Part shown: one piece after another, positions 7,762-16,428 of the stretch
How positions within the stretch are numbered: position 1 is the first letter of the stretch
How the letters are laid out: every line of letters begins with the position of its first letter
Source: Chryseobacterium sp. SNU WT5
GTDB taxonomy: Bacteria > Bacteroidota > Bacteroidia > Flavobacteriales > Weeksellaceae
Length of the DNA: 64,000 bases
Assembly (NCBI RefSeq): GCF_007362475.1
Contig: NZ_CP041687.1
Span: 2,542,001-2,606,000, forward strand
Direction: 5' to 3'
Position numbers and translations under genes: made by a program
The notes under the pieces: model-generated
The model's input: the letters and a program-made list of their open reading frames with translations, nothing else
Databases searched by the model: none
What the model was told of the DNA's origin: nothing

Positions 7762-10191
7762 ATGGAATCGACCTATATAGAAACTCAGCAGATCTCTTTT
7801 CAAGACTTTAAAAATCAAATCTTGGAAGATTATCGTCTTGGAAGAATTTCTCGCGAGATGTCTTACCTCGGAAGAAGAGAGGTTCTGACAGGGAAAGCAA
7901 AGTTTGGTATTTTCGGAGACGGAAAAGAATTACCACAGCTGGCAATGGCCAAGGTTTTCAAAGATGGAGATTTCCGTTCTGGATATTACCGTGATCAAAC
8001 TTTTGCATTTGCAATCGGTGCCGTAACGGTAGAAAGTTTTTTTGCACAGTTGTATGCAGATACAAATATTGAAAGAGAACCAGCTTCTGCGGGACGGCAG
8101 ATGAATGGACATTATGCTACCAGAAGCTTAAATGAAGACGGTAGTTGGAAAGATTTAACGAAACAGAAAAATATATCTTCAGATATTTCTCCGACCGCAG
8201 GACAAATGCCAAGATTACTTGGGCTTGCTTTGGCTTCGAAAGTTTATAAAACAGTACAGTTTGAAGGCTCAGAGAAGTTTTCTAACAAAGGTAATGAAGT
8301 TGCTTTCGGTACAATTGGTGATGCGTCCACGGCGGAAGGCCATTTTTGGGAAACTCTAAATGCTGCCTGTGCTTTACAAGTTCCTATGATTACTTCTATT
8401 TGGGATGATGGGTACGGTATTTCTGTCCCGACCCATAATCAACGAGCAAAAGCGGATATCGCAGAAATGCTTTCCGGTTTCCAAAGAAAAGAAGGAGAAA
8501 ATCAAGGTTGCGAAATCATTCAGGTAAAAGCCTGGGATTATCCATCTTTACTGGATGCTTACGCACGTGCAGAACATTTTGCAAGAACTGAAAGTGTTCC
8601 TGTGGTTGTCCACGTCATTGAAGTTACCCAACCGCAAGGACACTCAACTTCCGGTTCACACGAAAGATATAAAAACGAAGACCGCCTGAAATGGGAAGGA
8701 GAGTTTGATGGTTTATTAAAATTCAGAGAATGGATTTTGGATTATTCCATCGAAATCGAAGGCAATGAACAACAACTTGCAACCCTTGAAGAACTAGAAG
8801 CAATTGAATCCGAAGCAAAGAAGTTTGTTAAAGATGGTCAGAAAAAAGCTTGGGAAAGCTACCAAAAAACCATTACAGATTTAAAATCGTCAGTACTTCC
8901 TTTAGTGGAAAGTTTAAAAACACAAAGTGCTGATGTCGCTGCAGAATTGGAAAAATTTAATGCAGTAATTTCTATAGCTAAGAAAGATATTTTTCATTTA
9001 ATAAGAAAGTCGCTATTAGTATCCAGAGCAAATCAGACTATGGAAAGACAAAATCTTCAAACTAAATATGAGGAAATATATGTAGTAGAAAAGGATAATT
9101 ATTCTTCCCATTTATATTCTCAGTCAGAATGGAAAGCGACGAATGTACAAGAAATTGCTCCAATTTTTTCTGACGCGTCGGAAACAGTTGATGGTAGAGT
9201 AGTCGTAAGAAATAATTTCGATAAAATTTTTGAAAAATATCCCCAAACTTTAATTTTTGGTGAAGATGCCGGAAATATCGGAGATGTGAATCAAGGTTTA
9301 GAAGGACTTCAGGAAAAATATGGAGAACTTAGAATCGCAGATACTGGAATCCGCGAAGCTACAATCCTTGGTCAAGGGATCGGAATGGCGATGCGAGGTT
9401 TAAGACCAATTGCAGAAATTCAGTATTTAGACTATATTCTTTATTGTTTACAAGGAATGAGCGACGATTTGGCAACGGTTCAGTACCGAACTAGAGGCGG
9501 ACAAAAAGCACCGTTGATCATTAGAACACGTGGCCATCGATTAGAAGGGATTTGGCATTCTGGTTCACCAATGGCGGGGATTCTTAATCTTTCTAAAGGG
9601 ATTCTAGTATTGGTTCCTCGTAACTTAACCAAAGCCGCCGGTTTTTATAACACCATGCTCCAAGCGGATGAACCTGCTTTAATTATTGAATGTTTGAATG
9701 GGTATCGATTGAAAGAAAAACAACCTGATAACATCGGTGAGTTTACGGTTCCTGTTGGGAAAATTGAAGTTACCAAAGACGGTAGGGATGTTACCTTAGT
9801 AACTTATGGTTCAACCTGGAGATTGGTAATGGAAGCAGCACAGGAATTAGAAAAAATCGGAATCTCTGCGGAAGTGATTGATATTCAATCTTTAATCCCA
9901 TTTGATTTAAGTCATGAGATTTCCGAAAGTGTGAAGAAAACCAATAGATTGGTGATCATCGATGAAGACGTAGAAGGTGGAGCGTCAGCATTTATTCTTC
10001 AGCAGATTTTAGAAAAACAAAAAGCCTTTAGATATTTGGATTCCGATCCACTGACGATTTCTGCAGAAAATCACCGTCCACCGTATGCGAGTGATGGTGA
10101 CTACTTCAGCAAACCAAGTGTTGATGATATGGTAGAGAAAGTTTATGCCTTATTTACGGAAACAAATCCTACGAAATTTCCGAAAATCTAA
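7762..10191 (+). CDS. Fused 2-oxoacid dehydrogenase E1 component (alpha and beta subunits), branched-chain type
   Basis: 809 residues joining both E1 subunits in one chain, as is usual in flavobacteria. The alpha half (about 1-400) has the thiamine diphosphate site: GDASTAEGHFWETLNAA with the GD...N metal motif near 195, and the phosphorylation-loop region HSTSGSHERYKNEDR. The beta half (about 470-809) starts near VVVRNNFDKIFEKYP and contains IFGEDAGNIGDVNQGLEGL and the transketolase C-terminal domain VTYGSTWRLVMEA. E1 decarboxylates 2-oxoacids (2-oxoisovalerate or pyruvate) and passes the acyl group to an E2 lipoyl protein. E3 (lpdA) follows directly, but no E2 gene is in the window. The branched-chain assignment follows from family resemblance; the substrate is inferred. 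Confidence 0.85.
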   Translation: MESTYIETQQISFQDFKNQILEDYRLGRISREMSYLGRREVLTGKAKFGIFGDGKELPQLAMAKVFKDGDFRSGYYRDQTFAFAIGAVTVESFFAQLYADTNIEREPASAGRQMNGHYATRSLNEDGSWKDLTKQKNISSDISPTAGQMPRLLGLALASKVYKTVQFEGSEKFSNKGNEVAFGTIGDASTAEGHFWETLNAACALQVPMITSIWDDGYGISVPTHNQRAKADIAEMLSGFQRKEGENQGCEIIQVKAWDYPSLLDAYARAEHFARTESVPVVVHVIEVTQPQGHSTSGSHERYKNEDRLKWEGEFDGLLKFREWILDYSIEIEGNEQQLATLEELEAIESEAKKFVKDGQKKAWESYQKTITDLKSSVLPLVESLKTQSADVAAELEKFNAVISIAKKDIFHLIRKSLLVSRANQTMERQNLQTKYEEIYVVEKDNYSSHLYSQSEWKATNVQEIAPIFSDASETVDGRVVVRNNFDKIFEKYPQTLIFGEDAGNIGDVNQGLEGLQEKYGELRIADTGIREATILGQGIGMAMRGLRPIAEIQYLDYILYCLQGMSDDLATVQYRTRGGQKAPLIIRTRGHRLEGIWHSGSPMAGILNLSKGILVLVPRNLTKAAGFYNTMLQADEPALIIECLNGYRLKEKQPDNIGEFTVPVGKIEVTKDGRDVTLVTYGSTWRLVMEAAQELEKIGISAEVIDIQSLIPFDLSHEISESVKKTNRLVIIDEDVEGGASAFILQQILEKQKAFRYLDSDPLTISAENHRPPYASDGDYFSKPSVDDMVEKVYALFTETNPTKFPKI

Positions 10192-10228
10192 TCGGGATAT
10201 CAATTACTTCTGAACGTTTTAAATAATC

Positions 10229-10266
10229 AACCCTTTCAGCCTTTAAAAGGTTGAAAGGGTTTTTAA
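10229..10266 (+). terminator. Terminator between the E1 gene and lpdA
   Basis: AACCCTTTCA pairs with TGAAAGGGTT across a short loop, followed by TTTAATT. A strong intrinsic terminator, so lpdA probably has its own promoter despite its functional link to the E1 gene. Confidence 0.85.
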
Positions 10267-10321
10267 TTAACGCTATTAAACCTCAAAAAATTTCCGTAAA
10301 TTCGCATCAAATTTTTAAATA

Positions 10322-11713
10322 ATGAACTACGATATTATTGTCATTGGGAGTGGACCTGGTGGTTACGTTACGGCAATCAGAGCCGCACAATTAGGTTTTA
10401 AAACAGCCATTATTGAAAAAGAAAGCTTAGGCGGAATTTGCTTGAACTGGGGATGTATCCCGACAAAAGCATTATTAAAATCTGCGCACGTTTTTAAATA
10501 TTTGCAACAGGCCGAACAATACGGTTTAAATAAAGTAGAAAATCCAGGTTTTGATTTTTCTAAAGTCATCCAGAGAAGTCGAGGAGTTGCCACTAAAATG
10601 AGTGGTGGAATTGCTTTCCTAATGAAGAAAAACAAGATTGATGTGATCATGGGAACAGCCAAAATTCAAAAAGGTAAAAAAGTTTCTGTAACCGATAAAG
10701 AAGGAAAAGCAACTGAATATTCAGGTGAACATATTATCATCGCAACTGGAGCGCGTTCCAGAGAATTACCGAATCTTCCACAGGATGGAAAAAAAGTAAT
10801 TGGATACAGACAGGCTCTGAATCTTCCTGAGCAACCAAAATCGATGATCGTTGTCGGGTCAGGTGCGATAGGAATTGAGTTCGCTGATTTCTATAACACC
10901 ATGGGAACCAAAGTTACCGTTGTAGAATTCATGCCAAACATTCTTCCAGTGGAAGATGAAGATACTTCAAAACACGTTGAGAAGTCTCTGAAAAAATCAG
11001 GGATCGAGATCATGACCAATGCTTCCGTAGAATCTGTGGATACATCTGGAAACGGTGTAAAAGCAACCGTGAAAACGGCTACTGGAAACATTACTTTAGA
11101 AGCTGATATTTTATTATCTGCTGTTGGAATCGCTTCCAATATCGAAGGTCAAGGTTTCGAAGAAGTAGGAATCCAAACTGATAAAGGAAAAGTTTTAGTG
11201 AACGAATGGTACGAAACTTCTGTACCTGGTTATTACGCAATTGGTGATATTTTGGCAACTCAGGCATTAGCTCACGTTGCGTCAGCAGAAGGAATTACCT
11301 GTGTGGAAAAGATCAAAGGCCTTCACGTAGAAAAAATTGATTACGGCAATATTCCTGGTTGTACGTATGCTCATCCAGAAGTGGCGTCGGTTGGTTTGAC
11401 CGAGAAGCAAGCAAAGGAAAAAGGCTACGAATTGAAAGTAGGTAAATTCCCATTCTCAGCTTCAGGTAAAGCTACAGCAAACGGCGATACCGATGGTTTC
11501 ATCAAAGTGATTTTCGATGCCAAATACGGCGAATGGTTAGGTTGTCATATGGTCGGCGATGGCGTTACCGATATGATCGCAGAAGCAGTTGTAGCGCGTA
11601 AATTAGAAACAACTGGTCACGAAGTTCTGAAATCAATTCACCCGCATCCAACGATTTCAGAAGCCGTGATGGAAGCAGTTGCTGCCGCTTATGGCGAAGT
11701 GATTCACATCTAA
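10322..11713 (+). CDS. lpdA: Dihydrolipoyl dehydrogenase (E3)
   Basis: 463 residues, standard length. It reoxidises the dihydrolipoyl arm of 2-oxoacid dehydrogenase complexes and the glycine cleavage system, passing electrons through FAD and a disulfide to NAD+. Visible are the FAD-binding GSGPGGYVTAIRAA (residues 9-22), the redox disulfide Cys40/Cys45 in GGICLNWGCIPTKALL, the NAD-binding VVGSGAIGIEFADFY (about 178-192), the second FAD motif YAIGDI and the C-terminal catalytic His-Glu in HPHPTISEAVMEA. It probably serves the E1 encoded just upstream as well as other complexes, since it is separated from it by a terminator. Confidence 0.95.
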   Translation: MNYDIIVIGSGPGGYVTAIRAAQLGFKTAIIEKESLGGICLNWGCIPTKALLKSAHVFKYLQQAEQYGLNKVENPGFDFSKVIQRSRGVATKMSGGIAFLMKKNKIDVIMGTAKIQKGKKVSVTDKEGKATEYSGEHIIIATGARSRELPNLPQDGKKVIGYRQALNLPEQPKSMIVVGSGAIGIEFADFYNTMGTKVTVVEFMPNILPVEDEDTSKHVEKSLKKSGIEIMTNASVESVDTSGNGVKATVKTATGNITLEADILLSAVGIASNIEGQGFEEVGIQTDKGKVLVNEWYETSVPGYYAIGDILATQALAHVASAEGITCVEKIKGLHVEKIDYGNIPGCTYAHPEVASVGLTEKQAKEKGYELKVGKFPFSASGKATANGDTDGFIKVIFDAKYGEWLGCHMVGDGVTDMIAEAVVARKLETTGHEVLKSIHPHPTISEAVMEAVAAAYGEVIHI

Positions 11714-11740
11714 GATATAACTTTCATATAGAATACTAGA

Positions 11741-11771
11741 AAACCACAGCATTGTCTGTGGTTTTTTATTA
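11741..11771 (+). terminator. Terminator after lpdA
   Basis: AAACCACAG pairs with CTGTGGTTT, followed by TTTTATT; it lies 28 bases after the lpdA stop. Confidence 0.85.
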
Positions 11772-11816
11772 GGATGAAATTTTGGCTTTAAGCAAGTCTA
11801 ATCATTCTATTTATTT

Positions 11817-11956
11817 GGGCAGCTTTAACCGTCTTCCACTCTCAAAACTAGGTACTAGTTTCGACGATTCAAATTAAAATAATAAGAGGATAAAGTCAAT
11901 CTTTTTTAGCCTTCGGTTTTGCCCACCTAAAAAAGGATTTCCGTTCAAGCCAGGCT
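11817..11956. repeat. REP-like flavobacterial repeat (degenerate), in the 532-base gap 11714-12245
   Basis: Starts GGGCAGCTTTAACCGTCTTC and ends ATTTCCGTTCAAGCCAGGC, with an inner inverted pair TTTTTTAGCC ... CCTAAAAAAGG. This gggc...gcc frame with imperfect inner palindromes is the same style as the elements at 36880 and 46941. No reading frame of interest is present. The rest of the gap (11957-12178) is AT-rich and I see nothing else in it. Confidence 0.5.
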
Positions 11957-12178
11957 GCAAAACTATTTCCTTTATTGTTTAGAATGATTTTATATCTGCC
12001 ATTGAAATACTCAATTTAACCAAATTGTTAATAGTAGATTTTAGATATGAAGTAACAAAGATTAAACAGAAATTAATTAAATCTTTTATAGGGTTAAATA
12101 ACGGTTTTTTTAACAATAAATCAAATTGTAGTTAAAATTTATTAGAAAGTGTAATTTTATTTATATATTTATTTAGCG

Positions 12179-12197
12179 GTTGTAAGTTACTTACAAC
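12179..12197. promoter_or_regulatory. Perfect 19-base palindrome upstream of cassette 1
   Basis: GTTGTAAGT-t-ACTTACAAC, a perfect inverted repeat 49 bases upstream of the ATG at 12246. It is placed like an operator or a 5'-leader hairpin for cassette 1; no similar copy precedes cassette 2, whose duplicated segment begins inside the start codon. Confidence 0.35.
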
Positions 12198-12245
12198 TTC
12201 TCGAAAAACACACAACCTACATTATTAACCTCTAAAATTAGGCGT

Positions 12246-12398
12246 ATGAGAAAAACAATATTTCTTGCAATCTTCGGATTTTTACTCTTGATGGTTTCCT
12301 ATAGAACAGAGGAAACGATTACACCACATGAAGCTCAAAAAAAGAACTGGCCTCTAAATCCTTATGGGAAGAGGATCTGCTTTACATTAAAAATGTAA
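12246..12398 (+). pseudogene. N-terminal leader of cassette 1, cut off by a frameshift in an A7 run
   Basis: ATG 12246 opens a signal-sequence-like start (MRKTIFLAIFGFLLLMVSYRT) that runs for 50 codons and stops at 12396. Adding one base in the A7 run at 12337-12343 (A8) restores a continuous frame: after ...EAQKK comes ELASKSLWEEDLLYIKN, leading without a stop into the frame of the 12473 reading frame. The leader is therefore the true N-terminus of cassette 1. The position where a lipobox Cys would be expected reads Tyr (VSYRTEE). The frame loss is shared by cassette 2. Confidence 0.7.
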
Positions 12399-12472
12399 AG
12401 AAAATATTTGAAACGAATTTTAATGAAATAAAATTCGAACAAGATTTTGGAAGATTAGATTGGGATTATGCC

Positions 12473-13537
12473 ATGACTTTTGGACAATTTGATGAGAGTT
12501 TTGTGAGCGTTCCTATTATTAAAAATGAAAAAATAGTGAGTGTAATGCAAGGGATACGGAATAAAAAAACGAATAAAGTTTTTTTCAGCCATACCGAGGA
12601 TACGGAATCTATTTCATTCTTCCAAAATATCATTTTTTCTAAAAGAATTTTGAAACCGCTCAAAGATACTGCTTACCCAAGCAATAATTCCACATCAAGA
12701 GCATATTGGCAACCTGTTACCAGTTGTAGTACCCGGACTTTAATTGTGGGATGTACCCAAGATGCAAGTGGTGCAAACTGCACTCCGATAGTTTCCACTA
12801 CAACAACTTGTACGACCACCTATATCTTTACAAACGATTATGATGATAGTGATGATGGTTATTATCCACCAGATGGCTACACCTATGATGGCACAAGACC
12901 GAATGTTTCTAATGAAGAGGAAGATCCGTGTGCGAAAATGTCTAAATATGGAAAAAGTGAAAAAACTAAAAGCTTAATGAGAAATTTAAAGGCTGAAACA
13001 TCAAGTAATAAAGAAAAGGGGTATACGCTAACAGATGAAAGCAATTCTTTAGTAGAAACTTATTTTGAGGGAGAAATTGGTAATAGCTTTCTTGATATAG
13101 ATGTTTCTTCTGGAGTGAATGTTATTATTCATTCTCATTATACTGGTCTACTCTCTATATTTTCCCCAGATGATATTTTCAATATTGCTGGTGCTTATAA
13201 AGGCGGATTTATTCGAGATCCAAATAATTTCGTATTGGGGGTGGTTACAGATTCGGGTACGCAATACTATTTAATAATTGATGATTTACAGAAGTTTTCT
13301 AACTTTGCTAATATGGTTTTACAATATGGTTTTGATATTTATAATCATATGTACGCAAACTTATCTAAGGTAAATCAATCTAATACTAATATACAAAACG
13401 AATATAATTTTTTGAATTATTTAAAATTAAATAACTCTGGATTAAGTGTCATGAAGGGTGATGCTGATATGAATTCTTGGTCAAAAATTGGAAAAGGTGA
13501 TAATAAAAATGAAATTAAAGAAGATAAATGTCCTTAA
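12473..13537 (+). CDS. Cassette 1: exported leader with C-terminal JAMM-like domain (body of the frameshifted gene)
   Basis: A 354-residue open frame, the body of the gene starting at 12246; its own ATG is internal. Residues 1-90 are a conserved globular part (MTFGQFDESFVSVPIIKN...), 80-115 a Cys/Thr-rich linker, 116-150 an acidic Tyr-rich linker ending DGTRPNV, and about 155-330 the C-terminal domain. This domain has H220-S-H222, then eight residues and S231-P-D-D234, close to the JAMM/JAB metal-binding pattern HxH-x7-S-x2-D of metallo-isopeptidases; JAB domains are known in polymorphic toxins. No Glu partner is assigned. The small exported partner follows 10 bases later. It may be a silenced effector; the function is inferred. 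Confidence 0.6.
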   Translation: MTFGQFDESFVSVPIIKNEKIVSVMQGIRNKKTNKVFFSHTEDTESISFFQNIIFSKRILKPLKDTAYPSNNSTSRAYWQPVTSCSTRTLIVGCTQDASGANCTPIVSTTTTCTTTYIFTNDYDDSDDGYYPPDGYTYDGTRPNVSNEEEDPCAKMSKYGKSEKTKSLMRNLKAETSSNKEKGYTLTDESNSLVETYFEGEIGNSFLDIDVSSGVNVIIHSHYTGLLSIFSPDDIFNIAGAYKGGFIRDPNNFVLGVVTDSGTQYYLIIDDLQKFSNFANMVLQYGFDIYNHMYANLSKVNQSNTNIQNEYNFLNYLKLNNSGLSVMKGDADMNSWSKIGKGDNKNEIKEDKCP

Positions 13538-13547
13538 AAAATAAATT

Positions 13548-14105
13548 ATGAAATTAATAATAAAAACACTAATCGTACTTATGGTAACTTTTGTGGGTGT
13601 GAATTTTTCAAATTGTAAGGCACAAAATCAAAGTAAAGATTTTGCAAATGGTGATAATTATTTAAACAATAATCTCGACAAGTTTGTCGGCACTTGGAAA
13701 TGGAGTAATAATGATGACTTATTTATATTAATCTTTAAAAAAGAAAATATAAAATTACCAATAGACAATGATGTTAGAGCAGATGCTCTTATTGGATTTC
13801 ACAAATTAGTGAAAAATGGAATAACGATAGAAGATAATACCCAATTTATCTATACTAATTATAACGAAAATAAAGGCTCTCTCTTTACCTTTGGTGAAGA
13901 AGAAAAACCTAATTTAATTGATCCCACAATATTTAATATATCTCGAAATAAGAATTTGAATATGATAATTGAATATATTGATAATAATCATTTGAAAATT
14001 ACATCAATAAAAAACACACCTGGTTTGAAATTAAATTTCCCAGGAAAACCTAAGTTTGATCCAACAATTATATACCCCGAAAATATAATTCTAACTAAAC
14101 AGTAA
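13548..14105 (+). CDS. Cassette 1 partner: exported DUF6705/lipocalin-like protein, candidate immunity protein
   Basis: 185 residues, starting 10 bases after the cassette 1 stop. An N-terminal signal sequence (MKLIIKTLIVLMVTFVGVNF...CKAQ) directs export, probably to the periplasm. The mature part begins DKFVGTWKWSNNDDLFILIFKKEN, the 'GTW.w....f.l.l.k' opening of small lipocalin-like beta-barrels called DUF6705 in flavobacteria, and ends with IIYPENIILTKQ. The partners of cassettes 3 and 4 are clear relatives (GTWEW..., ...LPQNIILIKQ). Because the same family always follows the same C-terminal JAMM type, an immunity or chaperone role is proposed. No enzymatic motif is seen. Confidence 0.7.
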   Translation: MKLIIKTLIVLMVTFVGVNFSNCKAQNQSKDFANGDNYLNNNLDKFVGTWKWSNNDDLFILIFKKENIKLPIDNDVRADALIGFHKLVKNGITIEDNTQFIYTNYNENKGSLFTFGEEEKPNLIDPTIFNISRNKNLNMIIEYIDNNHLKITSIKNTPGLKLNFPGKPKFDPTIIYPENIILTKQ

Positions 14106-14468
14106 AAAAAGCACCACTATACGCAACCGATCTACTATAAGTCTTCGCTTCTCCTTTTAGTACATCGTTAGGCGGATTTCATTTGCTGATGTGTGAAGCT
14201 CTTCGCTTCACGAAGCCCCTTCTCACATCAACTAAGCTTTTTCGTTGCGTACGAAGCACGAATAATGAAACCCGGGTTGTACGGAACCGCTTCCACTTCT
14301 GCAATACAATGCATTTGTTGTAAAAAAATATCGTCTCATTACGGTTTCCCGTAATGAGGTACAAATTAGATTTGCTATTTTAGGTAAAATAAAATATTGA
14401 GCGTAAAACTCACCTATTTCCTGCTCTTTCGCTCTTAACTGTGAAGTAAAATGGAAAAATTAAAACCC
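14106..14468. other. Non-coding gap between cassettes 1 and 2 with two palindromes
   Basis: No credible gene. It contains a nested palindrome at 14187-14230 (outer TGATGTG/CACATCA, inner GTGAAGC/GCTTCAC) and a perfect hairpin at 14335-14358 (CTCATTACGG-tttc-CCGTAATGAG). Neither has a following T run. A 61-codon frame on the minus strand crosses both and has no protein-like character. Confidence 0.5.
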
Positions 14469-14694
14469 TGAGAAAAACAATATTTCTTGCAATCTTCGGA
14501 TTTTTACTCTTGATGGTTTCCTATAGAACAGAGGAAACGATTACACCACATGAAGCTCAAAAAAAGAACTGGCCTCTAAATCCTTATGGGAAGAGGATCT
14601 GCTTTACATTAAAAATGTAAAGAAAATATTTGAAACGAATTTTAATGAAATAAAATTCGAACAAGATTTTGGAAGATTAGATTGGGATTATGCC
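14469..14694 (+). pseudogene. Duplicated N-terminal leader of cassette 2, without a start codon
   Basis: An essentially identical copy of 12247-12472. The duplicated stretch begins inside the start codon: cassette 1 reads cgtATGAGAAAA, cassette 2 reads acccTGAGAAAA, so the ATG is lost. The A7 run is present at 14559-14565 with the same missing base, so the leader and the body are in different frames here too. Confidence 0.7.
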
Positions 14695-15795
14695 ATGACT
14701 TTCGGACAATTTGATGAGAGTTTTGTGAGCGTTCCTATTATTAAAAATGAAAAAGTAGTGAGTGTAATGCAAGGAATAAGGAATAAAAAAACGAACAAAG
14801 TTTTTTTCAGCCATACCGAGGATACGGAATCTATTTCATTCTTCCAGAATATCATTTTTTCTAAAAGACTTTTGAAACCGCTCAAAGATACTGCTTACCC
14901 AAGCAATAATTCAACATCAAGAGCATATTGGCAACCTGTTACCAGCTGTAGTACCCGGACTTTAATCGTGGGATGTACCCAAGATGCAAGTGGTGCAAAC
15001 TGCACTCCGATAGTTTCCTCTACAACAACTTGTACAACCACCTATATCTTTACAAACGATTATGATGATAGTGATGATGGTTATTACCCGCCAGATGGCT
15101 ACACCTATGATGGCACAAGACCTAATGTTACTGATGATGAAGATCCGTGTGCGAAAGCGAAAGCGGGTTCTACACGAGCAACTACAACTTCAAAATCTAC
15201 CGCATTTAATACTGCAAAAACAACTATTACTGGCATGAAAAATGGAAAAGAAAATGGAGTGGTTTTTGGAAATGTGAATTATGAGACAAAATCTACGTCC
15301 GTTCAAACGGGAGGAACAAGTTCTGGCACATTAACTCATACTTTTTCCGATCCAATTGCAGATTTACATAATCATCCTGGAAATAATCCACCTTCAACTG
15401 GAGATTTGTATGTTTTAATTAGTAATCAGCAACAATTTACAAATTATAGCACAAGATATGTTGTAACATTAAATGGAACAACTTATGCATTGGTTGTAAC
15501 AGATAAAACTGCAATGAATATATTTCTTAAAAATTATCCACCCAGTATTACCTCTAACCCATATGGTGGAAATTTTGTCAATTTTCCTCAACCGCTTTTC
15601 AATGAGTGGGATGATATTTCATTCTATAACAATGATAATCAAGAAATGGCACTTTCTGTTATTTTAGATAAGTATAATTCTGGAATCATGCTCACCAAAA
15701 TGGATAATAATGGAAATTTTAAAAAAGTTAATTATATTAGCAATACAGATACTGCTGGAACTACGACATATACAAATACACCATGTCCAAATTAA
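14695..15795 (+). CDS. Cassette 2: exported leader with a different C-terminal JAMM-like domain (body of the frameshifted gene)
   Basis: A 366-residue open frame. Residues 1-150 are nearly identical to cassette 1 up to DGTRPNV; the sequence then changes abruptly after EDPCAKA to an unrelated C-terminal domain. That domain has DLHNHPGNNPPSTGDLYVL: H225-N-H227, then six residues, S234 and D237, a pattern very close to RadC/JAB 'HxHP....PS..D' and to JAB domains described in polymorphic toxins. It has no start of its own upstream of the internal ATG (see the leader entry), so expression of a full-length protein is doubtful. The partner gene overlaps or follows directly at 15783/15807. Confidence 0.6.
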   Translation: MTFGQFDESFVSVPIIKNEKVVSVMQGIRNKKTNKVFFSHTEDTESISFFQNIIFSKRLLKPLKDTAYPSNNSTSRAYWQPVTSCSTRTLIVGCTQDASGANCTPIVSSTTTCTTTYIFTNDYDDSDDGYYPPDGYTYDGTRPNVTDDEDPCAKAKAGSTRATTTSKSTAFNTAKTTITGMKNGKENGVVFGNVNYETKSTSVQTGGTSSGTLTHTFSDPIADLHNHPGNNPPSTGDLYVLISNQQQFTNYSTRYVVTLNGTTYALVVTDKTAMNIFLKNYPPSITSNPYGGNFVNFPQPLFNEWDDISFYNNDNQEMALSVILDKYNSGIMLTKMDNNGNFKKVNYISNTDTAGTTTYTNTPCPN

Positions 15796-15806
15796 AAATA
15801 ATCAAA

Positions 15807-16247
15807 ATGAAAAATTTAAATAAAGCATTCACTCTTATTATAGTTCTACTTTCTTTTATGGCTTGTTCTCAAACAACTATGAAGTCTGTAAGTGATGCGA
15901 AAAAATTAGAAATTAATAAGAAAAACTTTGTTGGGAAACCTTTAAGTTATCTACTTAAAAATATAAATGTTGAAATTAAGTCAATTATTCCCTCACCAAA
16001 TAAAAATTTCAATGAAATAAATAGAATTAGTTTTTTGTTTGTTTCTAAATCTATTTATAAAAAGTCAACTGCAAAAGATATAGAAGAAAAACCAACAAGA
16101 ATTACTGTAAATTTTAATCAAAACGGTGATTTAAAAGGAGATAAATGTACTTATGATAAACCTGAATGTACAGAGTGGACAAAAGAAGATGAAAAAAATC
16201 TTGGCAAATTAATCATTTATGACATTTATGTTTCTGGTAAAAATTAA
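15807..16247 (+). CDS. Cassette 2 partner: small lipoprotein, candidate immunity protein
   Basis: 146 residues from ATG 15807. An in-frame ATG at 15783 overlaps the cassette 2 stop, but the 15807 start gives a clean lipoprotein signal (MKNLNKAFTLIIVLLSFMACSQ, lipobox Cys in MACS). The mature part reads NFVGKPLSYLLKNINVEIKSI...NRISFLF and ends LIIYDIYVSGKN; it has no resemblance to the DUF6705-like partners of the other cassettes. It begins 11 bases after the stop of cassette 2. The change of partner family together with the change of C-terminal domain supports cognate pairing. The function is otherwise unknown. Confidence 0.7.
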   Translation: MKNLNKAFTLIIVLLSFMACSQTTMKSVSDAKKLEINKKNFVGKPLSYLLKNINVEIKSIIPSPNKNFNEINRISFLFVSKSIYKKSTAKDIEEKPTRITVNFNQNGDLKGDKCTYDKPECTEWTKEDEKNLGKLIIYDIYVSGKN

Positions 16248-16428
16248 TGCCACTATAGCCAATAACTAAGCTTTCGTTTTGTCTGCAAGACAAGAAATGA
16301 ATTAACAATCACCGAATCCTTTAAAAAAAATAAATATTGAGGTAAAGCCCGTTGAACGGAACCTTCGGTGGCTTTTCAGCGGTATTTTGGTGGGTTATGG
16401 AGTTGTCGTTTTTAGAATTTAGATACCC

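Noticed and set aside
14179-14364. A 61-codon minus-strand frame between cassettes 1 and 2
   Set aside because: It runs across two palindromes, has no homologous counterpart behind the other cassettes, and looks like chance.
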